Source: Clitopilus passeckerianus | Lineage: Eukaryota > Basidiomycota > Agaricomycetes > Agaricales > Entolomataceae | Direction: 5' to 3' | Length of the DNA stretch: 64,000 nucleotides | Assembly: GCA_944990035.1 (NCBI GenBank) | Contig: CALYLX010000034.1 | Coordinates: forward strand, 1-64,000 | Part shown: positions 24,708-36,555 of the stretch, in pieces | Position numbering within the stretch: the stretch's first letter is position 1 | How the letters are laid out: every line of letters starts with the position of its first letter | Notes under the pieces: generated by a model | What the model saw: the letters and a program-made list of their open reading frames with translations, nothing else | What the model was told of the DNA's origin: nothing | Databases searched by the model: none | Translations under genes and position numbers: made by a program

Positions 24708-25997
24708 TTCTGATAACACTTTCTTTCTCTGAAAGGAGGCCGCTGTTAGTACGAATTTTATGTAGAAGAAGCAGAAGAACTGACCCCAAGCTCTTTGACG
24801 TGCTCGAAGGAGGAGAATATTGAGCATGTGGGCCATGTGGTGTAATCGGCCCGACACGTATTTGGCTTGGTGATCGAAGCCAAACAGAGGCAGATGACCA
24901 GTCCCAAGACCACCATTTCTCAGTCTGGCGGCTTCGCCATTCTTCCAGCTTCACAACTCTTTGGAGTCGAACACACTTCTCCGAACTACTCGTTCCGATG
25001 ATTTAAGCGCGTTTATATTGATACAATGCCTGATGACCTCGGGACTCCATACGGCAGTCAATCCTTCGTTGTCCTGCTGTTGATATCATTGCTAGCCAAG
25101 CAAAAGAGTAGCCGCCGCTTCAGGGGAAGCAATTCTAAAGCCAGTCCACGTGTTGAGAGCCATATTGACATCGATGACTCTCGAACTGTGAAGCAAACCA
25201 ATAAAACAGGCCGATATGAGGCCAAGTCAAGAGTAGGCCGCCCAAGATACAACAACGAGTACTGTAGTCTCCAAACAGGTCTTCCCCTCCTGACATCGAT
25301 CCCTGCAGCGCCCACCATTTTATAATTATGTCCTAAGCATACTTAACGCCAACCAGTCATACATGCGACAGCTAAGAATGGAGTTCACGATTGAGCATTG
25401 AAGGAACGTTCTACAGAGACCAAATTGATACCACTCGCGAAGAGTATATTGTCAGTCTGTACGCGGAGTCAACATGTTTTGGTCCGTTGACTGGAGTCAT
25501 AGCGCTCGAACAGTGCACCATTCTGGAAAATAATAATGGGTCAGGCGGTCTTTCATCAAACGATGACGCATATTATGAGGAGTTCTTCGGTCAACCTGAG
25601 CCTCCTACAAGGCTCCGACGGTACCATTCGTTGACCACTGATCCGCACCTTCGATACCGAGCCGCCCAATGTGTTTCTTAATTCTATCCCGAATCCGCTT
25701 TCCGAGAGATGTCACTGTCTCTGCCTATGTCAATTTACCTAGTTCTACCGCGGCACGAGAAGATTATAGCCTTCTCGCCGCTTTTCAAGTCGTGTGACCA
25801 CTTACCCCATCCCCACCCTAGATTAGCTCCTCATCGCGGAATTTGGCGAGCGATACCGACGGCGTTATTGCCAAGTATGGGTATAGCCATCATACACGTT
25901 GAGGAACCACATATTCGAACTAGGCAATAATCTTATCTTTGCAGTCAACATATAAGGGTTTCTAAACAGATATCGCAATGCCCTGACCCATCAAAAG
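24708..25997. other. 1.3-kb region between GH92 and peroxidase genes
   Basis: Includes the divergent promoter space. A plus-strand frame at 25391-25681 (96 codons) has no recognisable motif. No other structure was noticed. Confidence 0.4.
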
Positions 25998-26916
25998 ATG
26001 CCTCCTCGGTCCACCAATGTATTGCCTACGACGCCTCCGCACAGTCATCGCGGTTACTTTTGTCCCATTTCCAAGAAAAAACATGGCTGGTGTCCTGCTC
26101 AGAAGGGTGACCATCGATCTCCTTGCCCTGCTCTCAATACGATGGCGAACCACGGGTATATGTACGTTTCACCCCACAGCGACCTCCACGTATCGCTTAT
26201 CTTTGCACTTCAGTCCACGAGACGGGCAGTATATCAGCGTGTATAACTTGACTCTGGGCCTTATGCACGCCTACAACCTCTCTTTCATTCTGGCACTCTT
26301 CCTCTCAGTTGGAGGATTCTTCCTTCTCCGACGTGTCATGCCTCTGAACCTCACCGAAATCGGCTATCATGGGCGCATTGAACATGACGCTAGCTTGGTT
26401 CACCTGGATACACCATACGGCCACCAACTCGCTCCTGTTGAAATAGAGGATCGACTGGTCGATGAGCTACTGCGTGATGCTAGGTTGGAGTCGCGGTCAT
26501 CCTCTACGAACACCTCTCCTGCTGCTTCTCCAACTGGGACTCTCCACCGAAGACGACCCTCGGGACAGAAGAAGAGGACGCTCATGTGCGAGAAGGCGGT
26601 GGCGAGAGCTAGAGTCCGGAGAGAGCAGGAATGCCGTAGGTTGGATTGGTTTCATTCTGTGATCGCCAGAGGTGAGATGGCGATCATACTTGGGGTATTC
26701 GACGCCGAGGATGAATATGAACGAGGGGCTCCGTCCCACCTAATCTTGGAGTGGATACAGCACGAGCGACTCCCTATCGGCTGGGCACCAACGCATGTAC
26801 AAGGGTTGCTGGACACCATAAAGCGAGAGAAGCTAATCAAGCATCATATGCAGGAGCAATTAGATGAAGAAGAAGAGGAAGTGCACGTCCCATATATTAG
26901 GAATGTCGTCGTATAA
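25998..26916 (+). CDS. heme-thiolate peroxidase (chloroperoxidase/UPO-like), copy A
   Basis: Two exons (25998-26161, 26214-26916) encode 288 residues. The proximal heme-ligand motif SPCPALNTMANHGY is present, with the Cys that would ligate heme. After the intron comes IPRDGQYISV, a hydrophobic helix (LSFILALFLSVGGFFLL), and the EHDASL motif of the distal side and magnesium site, then RGEMAIILGVF with a Glu that may be the acid-base residue. This is the short chloroperoxidase/peroxygenase family (EC 1.11.1.10/1.11.2.1 type chemistry). No signal peptide is visible, so it may be intracellular. It carries a Ser/Arg-rich insertion around residues 165-195 that copy B lacks. It lies tail-to-tail with copy B, 231 bp apart. 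Confidence 0.87.
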
Positions 26917-27147
26917 TCACCTATCGCAATAATGAAAAGCTTCTCTTATCCTCAGTTCGTACCTACTCAATCTATCTCACGGAGGTCGATAATGAGGCGA
27001 AGACATTGTCATTAGAATGACCACTAGCGATAACCGTACAGCGTGATACCTAGGAGGAATACAAACAACAGTGTGAATATGGTACAGCATTAGACGTGCG
27101 TAGATGAACGTGTGGAATAAATAAAGCGTGGCATGACGAGGAAAACG

Positions 27148-28004
27148 TTACAGGTATGCCTTTTCGGAATTGTACTTCGCGTCTTCGTCCTTCCGTATTT
27201 GATCCATAGCCGTCCTAATCATCTTCGCCCTCTTCACGACGTCGAACAGGCCCTGGACGTGGGTGAATCGGAAGTTTTCGGGCAGACGCTCTTCCTCTAT
27301 CCATGTTCGCAGCCAGTTGGCAGGAATGCCAACGTTCTTCCCCCTCGACGTTTCCCAAACTCCCAAAATGATGCCCATTTCCCCTCGTGCGATCTCAGCG
27401 TGAAGTCCGTCCAACTTGTTCGACTGCTTCTCTCGCCTTATCCTAGCCCTGGCCACGTCTGTAGCATCGACCAGAATTTGTCTTTCTCCGCTTTCTTCTC
27501 CCTCTCCTTGTTCGTTGCCAGTTGTAGAGTCCTTGATGAGTAGGTCAACCAAGCGAGGTTGGACCTTCGTAGGGGCGTATTTCTGTCCAGGTGGGCAATT
27601 GTCGTGGACCAGACTTGCGTCGTGCTCGACCTTTCCGTGTTCACCGATCTCGTGGAGGCTGAGGTTACGGAATTTTCCAAGAAGCAAGAAGCCTCCGATC
27701 GAGAGGAAGGCTGCGAGAGCGAGTGATAGGTTGTAGCCTTGCATGAGACCGCGGACGAGGTCGAAGACGCTGAGATTTCGGCCATCTCGTGGACTGGAAA
27801 ACGCTGTCAGCCATCAAAAACGATAACTACAGTAGATGGATCTACTCACAGGTACCCGTGATTAGCCAGTGTATTGAGTGCCGGGCATGGCGAGCGCGAA
27901 GCGTCTTTATCAGCTTTTGCCCACTCGTGGCCTTTACGCAAGGCAGGGCACCCGTAGTCAGATCCGCTAGCAGGGACTGAAGGATGGCCAGCAGGTGGAG
28001 TCAT
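27148..28004 (-). CDS. heme-thiolate peroxidase (chloroperoxidase/UPO-like), copy B
   Basis: Two exons (28004-27850, 27793-27148) encode 266 residues, with the intron at the same position and phase as in copy A. Motifs are SPCPALNTLANHGYL, PRDGRNLSV, a hydrophobic helix with FLSIGGFLLL, EHDASLVHDN, and RGEMGIILGVW. It has a different N-terminal extension (YGCPALRKGHEWAKAD). It lacks a signal peptide, like copy A. The shared intron and convergent arrangement point to an inverted duplication followed by divergence. Substrate unknown; the family catalyses peroxide-driven oxygen transfer or halogenation. Confidence 0.87.
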
Positions 28005-30622
28005 GGTAGCGCAGATTTTGATGGCGATGGGTAATGTGAAGGATGTGAAGTCGAGGTGACTCGGATGGCCTTTTATATAGAATCGACAGGCAGAAGGGAA
28101 GTCGGCGCTTCGGAAGGCGCGGCTTGCACACGTTTCAAAAAAGGTCTGAATCTGATCAAACTCAGGGGCAGGAGTGCCCTGATGGACGAGCAATGACTGT
28201 AAATCCTGATGTTAAACTGTGTGGAACGGGCAGACACCCCCCTTCATTCTACAGATCAGAAGCAGATAGTGGTATAATCGTTGTGAGCAGCTATCCACGC
28301 CGATACTGAAGTACGAGGAAGAAGCAGAAAGTTAGCTGGCTGACGACTTCGGTAAGTTGAAAACCCCGCCAGTGCCGGTTACAAACGCCCAGGGATGTTT
28401 TGTTATGTAAGCAGGTACGGGTTTACCATTCTGGGCTCAACGATTCATCGGCTTGTCACAATCGGGACGTCGTTGCCATGTGGCTGCTCCACACCACTCT
28501 CAAATGAACTCCATAGCGCTCAGCAGTGACGCGAAGGTTTGGAATCTTCTGCGAGCAAGTGCGTTTCATTCCAAGGTGTGGTCAATGATCCCAATCGTGT
28601 GTGGTTTCTGGTGATCCAACTCGCGCATCGGCACATATTCTGCACCGCCGCACACACTCCCCAAGCGGTTTCATGATGTGTCAAACTGATTGCCACTAAA
28701 CATGATCTGCGCCTCGTTTCAACGTATGTTCCTGCCTGGCGTTGGGGCTCATCGACTCTTACGATAAGAAACATTTCCCCTTGCAGGTTGAGAATAGGCT
28801 TGTCAATGCCCATAATCACGCGGACGAGCAGGAACAGATCAGGTTGTCCTAGCCCAATGTCTACACTCAAACCCCAAGCGTTTAGATGGTGTCAGTGTCA
28901 AATCTATGGGACAATGCTGACGTACATTGTACCACACTCGACATACGGGCAGATCGGTCCTTAGACATTTATTCTGATAAGCTCCCGGCGGTGCGCTTGT
29001 TTGCTTGCTGATCATAGCGACCATCGCCAGGTCAGGGAGTAACAGCCGCAGACACCTCTGTATGCTGTATTGCGGTACGCCTGCACTGACGCCACCCACA
29101 GCAAGGCCAAGAATGCGTATTATTCAGTAGAACACACGCGGTTAGAGCGCACTTGAAGTAGCTATTAGGTCGGTATTCAGATCTACGTTCCTTGAAGTCT
29201 GGAACTTGAGTGTACACTACCTTGTCGTACCTTAGTATATTCCGGCTATCCGGCCTACATGAGCCGGGCCGACAGGCTGATAACTGCTGTATAACTGCTG
29301 CATTGATGTGCAAAGTGTCCATTCGAAGCTCTTCTCATCTGTCAAGGATTGTTACTGAGCTCAGGTCATCAGGCTAAGGAAAGATTTCGCGGTATTAAGA
29401 TGGAAAGACCGGAGGTCGGGTTTTCGCCTTTCTGGGGCCACCATTGTTGCGACGTTTTGCGCCAACCTCGGGAATGTCATGTTGGAGGTGCACGGAATCG
29501 CAAACTCCGGTTCATTGTATTATTAGACATAATGAAAAGAAGCGTACTGGGACATATCGGGCGAGTCATACTTTTGGTTAGGGATTCGCATTCAGTGATC
29601 AGTGTGGCGCTGCATTCAATGATTCATTTTCCTTCTTGCAGCACCACTCGTGGTCTTCAGACCTGTTTGATTGTCCGTACCCTTAGATTATCTCTGATTG
29701 ATGTACTTTCGCCTGATCGAGTGCATAAAATACTACCTTATCATGCAAATCTGACCGTGGCGATGTCCGCTTGGCTAAAGATGAATTTCATCGAGGAGGG
29801 AAGGTCCAAGGTAGAGGATAATCGATAACATCCTACATCAATGAACCAGCAGATCCAACGGAGAATTAGCGCCTTCGAGTGCTCAAGCTGTGATCTGTGG
29901 GAGCGGCAAGCATGGAGGTCAGTCAGGTGGCCAATTATGCTCGAAAGGCTGTGCGCGTCTGCTGTCCGGTCGGTGGGCGCTGTGACGGAGACGAATAAAG
30001 AGAGGTTACTTCTAAGCATGGGAATGAACCGGATAGCGCTGAAGTCGGAGAGGGATACCGCCTACTCCAGACTGCGTCTGTACAATTGGGATGGAGTGCT
30101 CGTTATGGTAGTACTCATGCACTCACAGCGATGTGCTCGAAATTATGCTGTGAAGGCCACTAGAATTAACCTTGGCATTTTTCCTTGCGTATGGAACAGG
30201 CAACCTTTAGTCAAAAGATTCATCGCCGCGCACGGGAACGTCACTTCAAATACCGGTATGGTTTGGGATACTAGCCACCAGCTCTTGTTGGTGCCCGTGA
30301 CCGGACTCGGGAGGCTTCAATGCTTTGACAGCGCAACGACCTCTATTCGGATTCCAGGTAACCAGGACAGGGGGAGACGTTCAACGATGGTCGCTGTTTT
30401 GTCGTCTCTTTTGGAAGCCATGCAGATCCGGATTCCACTAGCTCCCGCCCACGAATCACTGCTCGTATTTGTCCGAGCTACCTGATGGTAAGTGCGGTTC
30501 ATAGCCGCCGGATAAAGCACAAGCGAAGCAAATTGTGTGGTTGGTCAAGTGCTATCGGCCTAATGGACGACTAAAGCGTAGACGGGAGTACCAAGAATAC
30601 AGTTACAATAAATACGAATATT
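28005..30622. other. 2.6-kb region without a recognised gene
   Basis: Upstream region of peroxidase copy B and downstream of the GH3 gene. The longest frame is plus 29841-30485 (214 codons, single exon); it shows no motif, signal peptide or familiar fold and may be spurious. No repeats were noticed. Confidence 0.35.
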
Positions 30623-33600
30623 TTAGACTACGGTCAAGTTGGTTCTGGAAAACACCTGGTCACTCGTCCCGATCTTGATCAGGAATGTCCCTGGCTCGAC
30701 AACCCATTTGTTCTGTAGAGACCACAAACCGAGTTGGGTGGTGGGCACAGTGATCGTAACTGGAACTGATTTTCCGGCCCTATATGATAATGTGGTCAGA
30801 GAGAGGCGTCATGAGAAGACAAGGGGTCCAAAACGTACGGGACTGAAACCTTCTTGAACCCAACTAATTGTTGATTGGGAGTAACGATCGAAGAAGCGAC
30901 GTCCGTTTGGTAGACCTAAGCATGCCCGTGCGTCAGATGTTGGTATCTCCCAATATCATATACTAGAATCACCTGAACGACCTCCTTTCCATCGACAGAC
31001 CCCGTGTTATGAACAGTAACGCTAACATCAAACGACTTCGATGTTGACTTGACGCTCGAAGGAACCTTCAGGTCGGTGCTATCAGATAGATCCTGTCAGA
31101 TTATATCTCCTCTGATCGACTGAGGACACTTACTAGTTGAACGTCGTATAACTCAGTCCATGACCGAAGCTCCAAAGTGGAACGGGGCTATCGAGAACAT
31201 ATTGATGTCCAAACATGAGCGTCCCGTCGTCCATGACCGAACCGGGGTCCAAGGGTCGACTTCCTTTGAGATAATTGTAGAAGACCGGTGTAGTTCCGAC
31301 ACTACGAGGGAAAGAAACAGGGAGCTTGCCTGTGAAAATATTCGTCAGGCGTATTCACGTAAAGTCGATAATGGTCGTACCAGATGGGTTCACTGTACCG
31401 AAGACGACTTCTGCAAGAGCAATGCCTCCAAGTTCCCCAGGATAGAACTGCTGGATAACAGCATCGGCGTCTATCATTCATCAGCACACGATAAGCGGTC
31501 ATCCGTGGTCGACTCACGAGCTTGAATCCAAGGTTCAGCAATGGGCTTTCCACTGCTGAACACCACGATAGTGGGTTTGCCAGCAGCCTTGACAGCTTTG
31601 ACGAGATCGAGCTGAGCGCCGACAAGGCCGAGGTCGGAGACGTCGACATGCTCTCCCGTCGTGGCGTTGAGGCCTTGCCAAAGTTGGGTTTGGTCACGCG
31701 ACCAGGTACCGACCTATCGGCGAGAAAGGGCTTCAGCTATGAGGTATTTGGGGGATAAAACGGCAATACGCACGACGACAATGGCAACATCACTATTCTT
31801 GGCTGCGTCCACAGCTGCACCGAATCCACTTTGATCATTTGACCAAAGTTCACAACCTTTCGCGTAGTTGATCTTGGTTGAGGGAGAGGCTTGTTGGAAT
31901 CCTTTTACAGGAGAAACGCCGTTCAGGGAAGCGTTGAAGAATACGTAATCACCAAACTAGAAGCAATTCATGAGTCAAGCCAGGATGGTTGAAGAGAAAG
32001 CTAAGAACATACGTTAACGGCGTCAGCCAAGGGTCCGATCAACGCCACGCTACCAACACTCTTTTTCAAGGGCAACGTATTTCCTCTATTCTCAAGCAGT
32101 ACAATGCTCTCTGCGTCAGCCTGATGAAGGGCTTCCTTCGATGCAGCAGTCCGAATGGTCGAGTTATAATCTTGATATGGATAGGGATCTATACGGAGTT
32201 CGTCCATGAGGTGACATCTGAATTGAAAAGCAGGTAGGACTTACTCTCAAACAATCCTAGAGCGAACTTCGCCCTCAGCATCCCTTTCACAGCTCCATCG
32301 ATATACTTCACATTCACAGCTCCCTTCTTCACTTGGTCGACCAACGTCAAGAAGGTATATGTGCCACCACCCATTTCACCACTGTAGTTCTCAACTGTCG
32401 TCTTCGCGGCGCATTCCCTGGTCTCGCACGTCCCGTGGAGAGTGATGAGGAGGTCGACGGAGCCAGCGTCGGTAGTAACCCAGTACTTGTATCCCCATTC
32501 GTTGTGAAGAATCTCAGTCAGAAGGTCTGTATACGAACGTTAATATTAGAATATCAGAGAACCTAACATAGGTCGACGTACGTTTATCGGCGATAGCTGG
32601 GATACCGTCGTAGGAAGAGTAGGAAGTCATGATCGAGAGAGACTCCAAACATGCCCGTTCGAACGGCCTCAAGTAGTTCGTCCTGAGCTCCCTCTCTCCG
32701 CCTGATACCTGGGCCAAATTCCTGTCAATGACCAAGTTAGTTGAAATCTCGGTAATGGTAACTTGGAAGACTCACAATCCACCTTGTGGACTCCCGAAGG
32801 CAGCGAAATGTTTACATGTCGCAGCAGCCCTCCTCGTAACGCCGGAACTCGTTACATTCCTCCTCTTCCCATTCTGCACGCCCGTGACGTACGCCAACCC
32901 CATCTCACCCGTCAAGAACGCATCCTCTCCATAGTTCTCCTCCACTCTTCCCCACCTCAACTCCCGACTCAGATCCAAAACCGGAGCAAACAAATGCGTC
33001 AACCCCAACCCCTCCGCCTCGTCACCAATCACCTTCGCCACATTCTGAACAAGATCCGTATCCCATGAGGCTGCGAGGCCGATGGGACTGGGGAAGATGG
33101 TGCCGTTATCCGTGAAGCCGTGGAGACCTTCGGATTGGAACAAGGCGGGAATGCCGAGGGTGGTGTTCTCCATGATGTAACGCTGGCCTACTTCGACGGA
33201 GTAGGCGAGTTTGGACCAAGGGGTGAGGTAGCCGGCCCAGATGGAGCCGCCTTTGAGGCGGATCATCTCTGCGAGACCGGTGGCGTTGTAGGTGAGGGTG
33301 TTGTCGAGAGGATCGGCCATGTCCATCCAGCCGTTGATGTCGCCTTGAATCCTATATGGCGGTTAACACATGCAAGTACGGAGGGTGAAAAAATGACCTA
33401 CAGCTGTGAGACCTTCTCTTCCACGGACATACGAGGAAGGAGATCGTTGACCCTAGCTTCGATGGAGGCTTTGGGGTTCTTGTACGTGGGCACGGAACCA
33501 TCGATGTTTTCGGCACGCTTGTGTAAAGAGAAATGGAGGCCATCGGCGACTCCGAAGGTGTCCTCGCTGTGGGCAACAGAAGCCAGAGAGAGGAGCCCGA

Positions 33601-33631
33601 GGAGAGCAGCGAACTTTTTGGTGAGTGCCAT
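30623..33631 (-). CDS. secreted GH3 beta-glycosidase (beta-glucosidase/xylosidase type)
   Basis: A multi-exon gene of about 800 residues. It starts with a signal peptide (ALTKKFAALLGLLSLASVAHS). The GH3 N-terminal barrel follows: RMSVEEKVSQL joined across an intron to IQGDINGWMDM, GIPALFQSEGLHGF, GLTHLFAPVLDLSRELRWGR, ENYGEDAFLTGEM and KHFAAFGSPQGG. The nucleophile region is YWVTTDAGSVDLL, with the Asp of TDAG, followed by GEMGGGTYTF. The second domain has ENRGNTLPLKKSVGSVALIG. The C-terminus is a fibronectin-III-like domain ending ITVPTTQLGLWSLQNKWVVE and SRTNLTVV. GH3 enzymes remove terminal beta-linked sugars from plant or fungal cell-wall oligosaccharides. The catalytic set looks complete; exact sugar preference cannot be told. 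Confidence 0.9.
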
Positions 33632-33715
33632 GATAGAACCACGACAGCGAGGAAGGGAGAAGGTGTTATAGAGCAGGAAAAACACCGGTGTTCTTCCAGT
33701 GCTTCTTTTCGTTCA

Positions 33716-33723
33716 TTTTTATA
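33716..33723 (-). promoter_or_regulatory. TATA-like box of the GH3 gene
   Basis: TATAAAAA on the minus strand, 85-92 bp upstream of the GH3 start codon, a typical fungal distance. Confidence 0.45.
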
Positions 33724-34480
33724 GCTCGTCTCCCACCAGCTTTGTGGCTGCTAAGCGAGCGTCCCGTAATTGAGGAAGGGCAGGATTTAGAGAGCACGAC
33801 GGTGCGAGAAAATAGGCCATCCGAGCGTGGAACCATGTTGTCGTTCGCCCATAACCGTCCGACTTTGAGTACCAGGTGACCCCAAAGACGACCATAAGCA
33901 GTAGTGGACCGCTGGTTACGGCTTGGATACGGCAGTGAACGCTCATCAATGAGCGGGAGGGGGCGGGCCGTGCGCGACAGCACCGAAGTTATTCCAGGTG
34001 CTTCTTGTTCCTTTTGAGTATTCGATGCTCGGCGGGATGAGCTTGTAGGAGAACAAGCGAGTCGGGTGAAGAGGTAAAGTGGTTGGCGGCTTGTTTTTGG
34101 TGATACATCAGAAGGGTCCGCGTTAGATGGAGTAAATGGGTACGGTCGTCGGGTCGTGGGTGCGCGTTGCCAACGAGAAAGACGAGTGCAATGGCTGGTA
34201 GTAGTAGATTGTAATGAGACCGAGCGAGTATAAATGTCGGAGAAAGTCGTCGAAATCCATGCTGGAAGGTCAGGGTGAACAAAGCTTATGAGAGAAATGT
34301 GGTCAATAGTAGACGGACTGTTGTATAGTTTATCCGTTTGCATGGACTCCTGGAGATAGTCGGTATATTCATGGCTCATATGCAGAGGTAGAAAGTTGGT
34401 CACATAGGCCAGCGAGTTGCAGAGATGCTAGAATCTTTGCCAGTGTGAGCATGGTGAATGAGTGAAGCTGCGAAAAGATC
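33724..34480. other. GH3 upstream region
   Basis: A 245-codon minus-strand frame (33666-34403) crosses the TATA-like box and the leader of the GH3 gene. Its composition (Ser/Thr/Arg/Pro) and position suggest chance. No other gene was seen. Confidence 0.4.
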
Positions 34481-36480
34481 AAACGAGCACGCAAATCCGG
34501 TCGGGGTTAGCGGTCCGAACGATTTCGAAGGCCCTGCACAATAGGGACAAACACCTCGCCACCATCTTTCTGAAATTCTGACCGCCATCATCGACTCCTG
34601 GGCCGTCAACACTGTGCTTTCTTGTTTCATGTGGAAAAGAAACGACGTTGGCGAAAAATATGCTCATATATGAGTCATCTCTCTGCTTCCAGGGTATTAG
34701 GTCCATACTCATCTACAAATGAGTACGTTGCTCATCTCAGTTCGTTTTGAACAATCGAATAATTCAGGCTCCAAGCTATGACAACTATATTCTTCCTTCC
34801 GCGGCCCAAATGCACTGCGTACAGTAGTATGGAAAATGGCTACATTGTGTAATCTGCACGAGCACGGCACCTATTGCTAGCGTTTGAAGTCGAAATTTGA
34901 GGACACATGTTTCATCATGGCCAACAGCAACACACCTGCGTCCTCCAAGTAAGCCATATTCGTCGTTCTTCCTACACGACCTCCTAGTCTAACGTACGCA
35001 CTACTTGCCTCTTAGGACATCAACGTGGATAGCTCCGTTCCCCCCTGACCTCTTTCCCCGGACAACCTACGACCAAAACGACGATCCGCAGAATCGCCTT
35101 CAAGGTCATCAAACGCTGCTCCTGAATCACCAAAATGCACCTATGCTGCTAGGGGTGGTCTGGGCACGCCTGCCAAAGGTTTGTCTTGGCTTTTGGCCGT
35201 CACCCGCCAACAGTACCGACCTACTATATTCTCAGTTACAGATAAACCCAACTTGGGGCATATGACGCCATCCCAGCAGTAGCGTCTCCTTCAAGACCGT
35301 ACCTCGGTCGATGTTCGTCTTACTCTGTGGGTGCCGTTGGCGGAGCCGCTGTTGGGTCGCAACAACACAGGTTCTGATGTCACAAACGCTGCGCCTGCAG
35401 CCTTGGCCAAAGATGCAAGTATTTTCCACGAAGATGTAAATATTCTTAACCCCTTACTATTCACATGAAGCTGACGATGTTTCCTCTTGTAGACGCCAGT
35501 CCGGGCACGTTCCCTGGCCCAGACACCACGACCTCCCAAACGACCTACCTCGTTCATATTACACTGATTTGGGCTACTCTGAACTGATTCCTTGTGGTGT
35601 TGATTGCTTCCCGTGTAATAATGGTTCGTCTGCGTCATTTTCCTGTCTTTTCCCCACTAACGTATCCCTCGCTCACAGACCTAAAACACCGTGCCCAGCG
35701 ACGCTACTATTCGCTCCTCCTAAGCGGAATGGCAAACCTGTTGGAGCAGATGCGCTGGATACTCGGTGGTCTACGATACCTGCCCCTGCACTGGAGACTA
35801 CCATGGAAGCGCACTATGTGTTGTTGCTGGATTTCCCCTGGCTCCCTGCACGAAGCCACAACCAGCTCCCACCACGGTTCCTCGAGGTACGAATCGTTCT
35901 CCTCCCTGGGACCCGACCATACTGACATCTCTTCCTCAGAACTGGAAATTTACGCATCTCATAATCATGCGGACCTTACCAGACGCTGCCTCCTTGGCCA
36001 GAAATAGGGACAAACCTTGCAGGTTTAGGTGCGTTCGCATTGTCTGATCCTCTGACCAGACTAACATGGTGTTTATAGGTTGAAGATCCGTACTACGCCG
36101 TCTCAAGGAGGTGCTGGACGTCGTCGTTGTTGCCGGGGCAGGCTGCGCTACGTTCTCTATCCGGTTCTATATCAGCCACAACTTTCTCGGTTTTCGTCAA
36201 AAAGTTGAAGAGTTCGTGGTATGTTTGAATGTTTGTGAGCAGGGACGTTCAACTGTGGACAGAATGATTTCCAGGCTCGCAACTGCACCTCTGGGCCCAA
36301 AATCGAACTTCTGATTCCTACGAGGATTGCGCGTCGCCAGTGCAGCGGGGAGTTCTGATCACGACCATTATCCTCGTACTCCTATTGTACCGACCTTTGT
36401 CGTACTTAGAGGGCTACGACAACCTGGGTGGCAGGCAGTTACTACTTTCTGATACCGATCATCATAAAATCGCTATTTTT
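34481..36480. pseudogene. decayed gene segment, copy 1 of tandem block
   Basis: This segment aligns base by base with 42566-44450. Shared landmarks include the GCGGTCCGAA word at 34508 versus 42576, a shared GGTTTGTC site at 35178 versus 43235, and a plus frame reading APCTKPQP-VPRG-R-PP-LTS-QN in both. On the plus strand a frame resembling copy 2 (PLS-D-LRPK-SA-SP) has a TGA where copy 2 has AGA. On the minus strand a frame matching copy 2 (GGEVFVPIVQGLRNRSDR) is also interrupted. I could not decide which strand holds the original gene; conserved patches exist on both. Function unknown. Confidence 0.5.
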
Positions 36481-36555
36481 GTTTCCTAGAATACAACGTG
36501 CTACCAATGATGAGTGCCGCCTTCAACCAGAATAGTTGTACTGAACCCTGTGGTA

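Noticed and set aside
29841..30485. A 214-codon single-exon plus-strand ORF
   Set aside because: No motif, signal, homolog recognised or promoter context; kept only as a remark under the intergenic region.
33666..34403. A 245-codon minus-strand ORF upstream of the GH3 gene
   Set aside because: It overlaps the GH3 leader and TATA-like box, is rich in Ser/Thr/Arg/Pro and has no motif. Probably chance.
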